From Oscillibacter sp. (GTDB lineage: Bacteria; Bacillota; Clostridia; Oscillospirales; Oscillospiraceae): a stretch of DNA of 13,573 nucleotides. The notes under the pieces are model-generated. The model was not told the origin of the DNA. It saw only the letters and a list, made by a program, of their open reading frames with translations, and made no database searches. A program made the translations under genes and the position numbers. Location of the stretch: assembly GCA_009773995.1 (NCBI GenBank), contig VSMY01000075.1, positions 1 through 13,573 of the forward strand, given 5' to 3'. This document shows positions 12,823-13,573 of the stretch, in pieces; the first letter of the stretch is position 1; every line of letters begins with the position of its first letter.

Positions 12823-13573
12823 ATGCCGACATATGATTTAGAGGCCCGGGGGAGCCTGTCCCTCTATGAATACCTCTACCGCCGCCTCCGGGACGACATC
12901 CTCTGCGGCGCCCTGGCGGCGGGGGAGCGCCTGCCCTCCAAGCGGGCTTTGGCGGAGCACCTGCGGGTGTCCGTGGTCACCGTGGAGGGGGCCTACCAGC
13001 AGCTGGTAGCGGAGGGTTACGTGGACGCCCGGCCCCGGCGGGGCTTTTTCGTCTCCCCGGTGGACCCCCGCCTTCCGGCGGCGGAGGCGGCCGGCGAACT
13101 CCCGCCGGAGGCGCCTCCCCCCGCCTGGCGGCTGGACCTAAAGAGCGGCCGGGCGGACCCCGCCTTCTTCCCCTCCGCCCTCTGGGCACGGCTGACCCGT
13201 CAGGTCCTCTCCGAGGGGGCCCACCTGGCCCCGGTGCCCCACCAGGGTCTCCCCGCCCTGCGGCAGGCCATCGCCCAGGACCTCCGGGACTTCAAGGGCA
13301 TGGCGGTATCCCCGGAACAGATCGTCGTGGGGGCGGGAGCGGAGTATCTCTACCTGCTCCTGGCCCAGCTCCTGGGCCGGGAGGCGGTCATCGCCCTGGA
13401 GGATCCGGGCTATCCCAAGATCCGCCAGGTCTACGGCAAGTGGGGCGCGGACTGCCGCCCCGTCCCTCTGGACGGCCAGGGCATGCGCCTGGACGCGCTC
13501 TATGCCTCCGGGGCCACGGCGGCCCACCTCTCCCCGGCCCACCACTACCCCACGGGCATCGTCACCCCCATCG
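12823..13573 (+). CDS. MocR/PdxR-type GntR regulator with aminotransferase-like domain, 3'-truncated
   Basis: The first 250 residues of a PLP-dependent transcription regulator are visible, and the frame runs off the window. The N-terminus is a GntR-type winged helix (about 12-78): SLYEYLYRRLRDDI, the helix-turn-helix SKRALAEHLRVSVVTVEGAYQQL (39-61) and a wing ending ARPRRGFFV (69-77). After a Pro/Ala/Glu linker (80-103) comes a fold-type I aminotransferase domain, with HQGLPALRQAIAQDL (140-154), IVVGAGAEYLYLLLAQLL (167-184), EDPGYPKIR (193-201) and LSPAHHYPTGIVTP (236-249), all MocR landmarks. The PLP-binding lysine lies beyond the edge. GAGGGGG lies about 7 nt before the ATG. It is divergent from the ECF gene, its likely target along with itself. 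PdxR-like vitamin B6 control is favoured, but other MocR regulators (for GABA, taurine or ectoine use) share this architecture. Confidence 0.92.
   Translation, partial: MPTYDLEARGSLSLYEYLYRRLRDDILCGALAAGERLPSKRALAEHLRVSVVTVEGAYQQLVAEGYVDARPRRGFFVSPVDPRLPAAEAAGELPPEAPPPAWRLDLKSGRADPAFFPSALWARLTRQVLSEGAHLAPVPHQGLPALRQAIAQDLRDFKGMAVSPEQIVVGAGAEYLYLLLAQLLGREAVIALEDPGYPKIRQVYGKWGADCRPVPLDGQGMRLDALYASGATAAHLSPAHHYPTGIVTPI

Noticed and set aside
1..13573. CRISPR arrays, tRNA or rRNA genes, insertion sequences, riboswitches
   Set aside because: No regularly spaced direct repeats, cloverleaf-like segments, transposase frames or recognisable riboswitch cores were found by eye on either strand. A covariance-model search would be more sensitive.

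Overview
The window (about 63% G+C by eye, strong G/C bias at third codon positions, purine-rich AGGAGG-type ribosome binding sites) looks like chromosomal DNA of a high-GC Clostridia species, most likely in or near the Oscillospiraceae (Flavonifractor/Oscillibacter/Lawsonibacter type). This placement rests on protein flavour and gene style, not on a marker search. Both ends are cut: a substrate-binding protein lacks its start and a MocR-type regulator lacks its C-terminal half.

Layout. (1) 1-4945: an ABC importer operon, solute-binding protein, fused double permease and ATPase, of the iron(III)/spermidine-like class. The substrate cannot be read from sequence. The 223-bp gap after the binding protein holds three hairpins, and the ATPase carries an extra block of about 110 residues between its Q-loop and signature motif. 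A clean terminator (4969-4999) ends the unit. (2) 5016-7153: a strong promoter drives pyrG (CTP synthase) followed 3 bp later by a small uncharacterised protein. (3) 7196-7733: an RNHCP zinc-ribbon-like protein preceded by a 12-codon candidate leader peptide and mutually exclusive hairpins that can mask its ribosome binding site. (4) 7742-8397: terminator-like hairpins, then a divergent pair, an 82-residue XRE repressor (minus) and an 83-residue acidic helical protein (plus). The promoter region between them contains two nearly identical 19-bp palindromes 53 bp apart, which look like twin operators. (5) 8398-8734: a gene-free 337-bp stretch rich in inverted repeats, probably composed of dispersed intergenic repeats. 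(6) 8735-11167: a compact operon of M24 Xaa-Pro-type peptidase, ArsC/Spx-like protein and tRNA-dihydrouridine synthase, ending in an intrinsic terminator. (7) 11207-12082: promoter and DUF975 membrane protein. (8) 12107-13573: an 18-bp-arm bidirectional terminator shared with a convergent ECF transporter S component, which is divergent from a MocR/PdxR-type GntR-aminotransferase regulator. The last pair suggests regulated uptake of a vitamin B6-like compound.

Most of the window is housekeeping. The parts most worth a second look are the XRE/small-protein module with its paired operators, the leader-peptide switch ahead of the RNHCP gene, the ATPase insertion, and the MocR-ECF pair.
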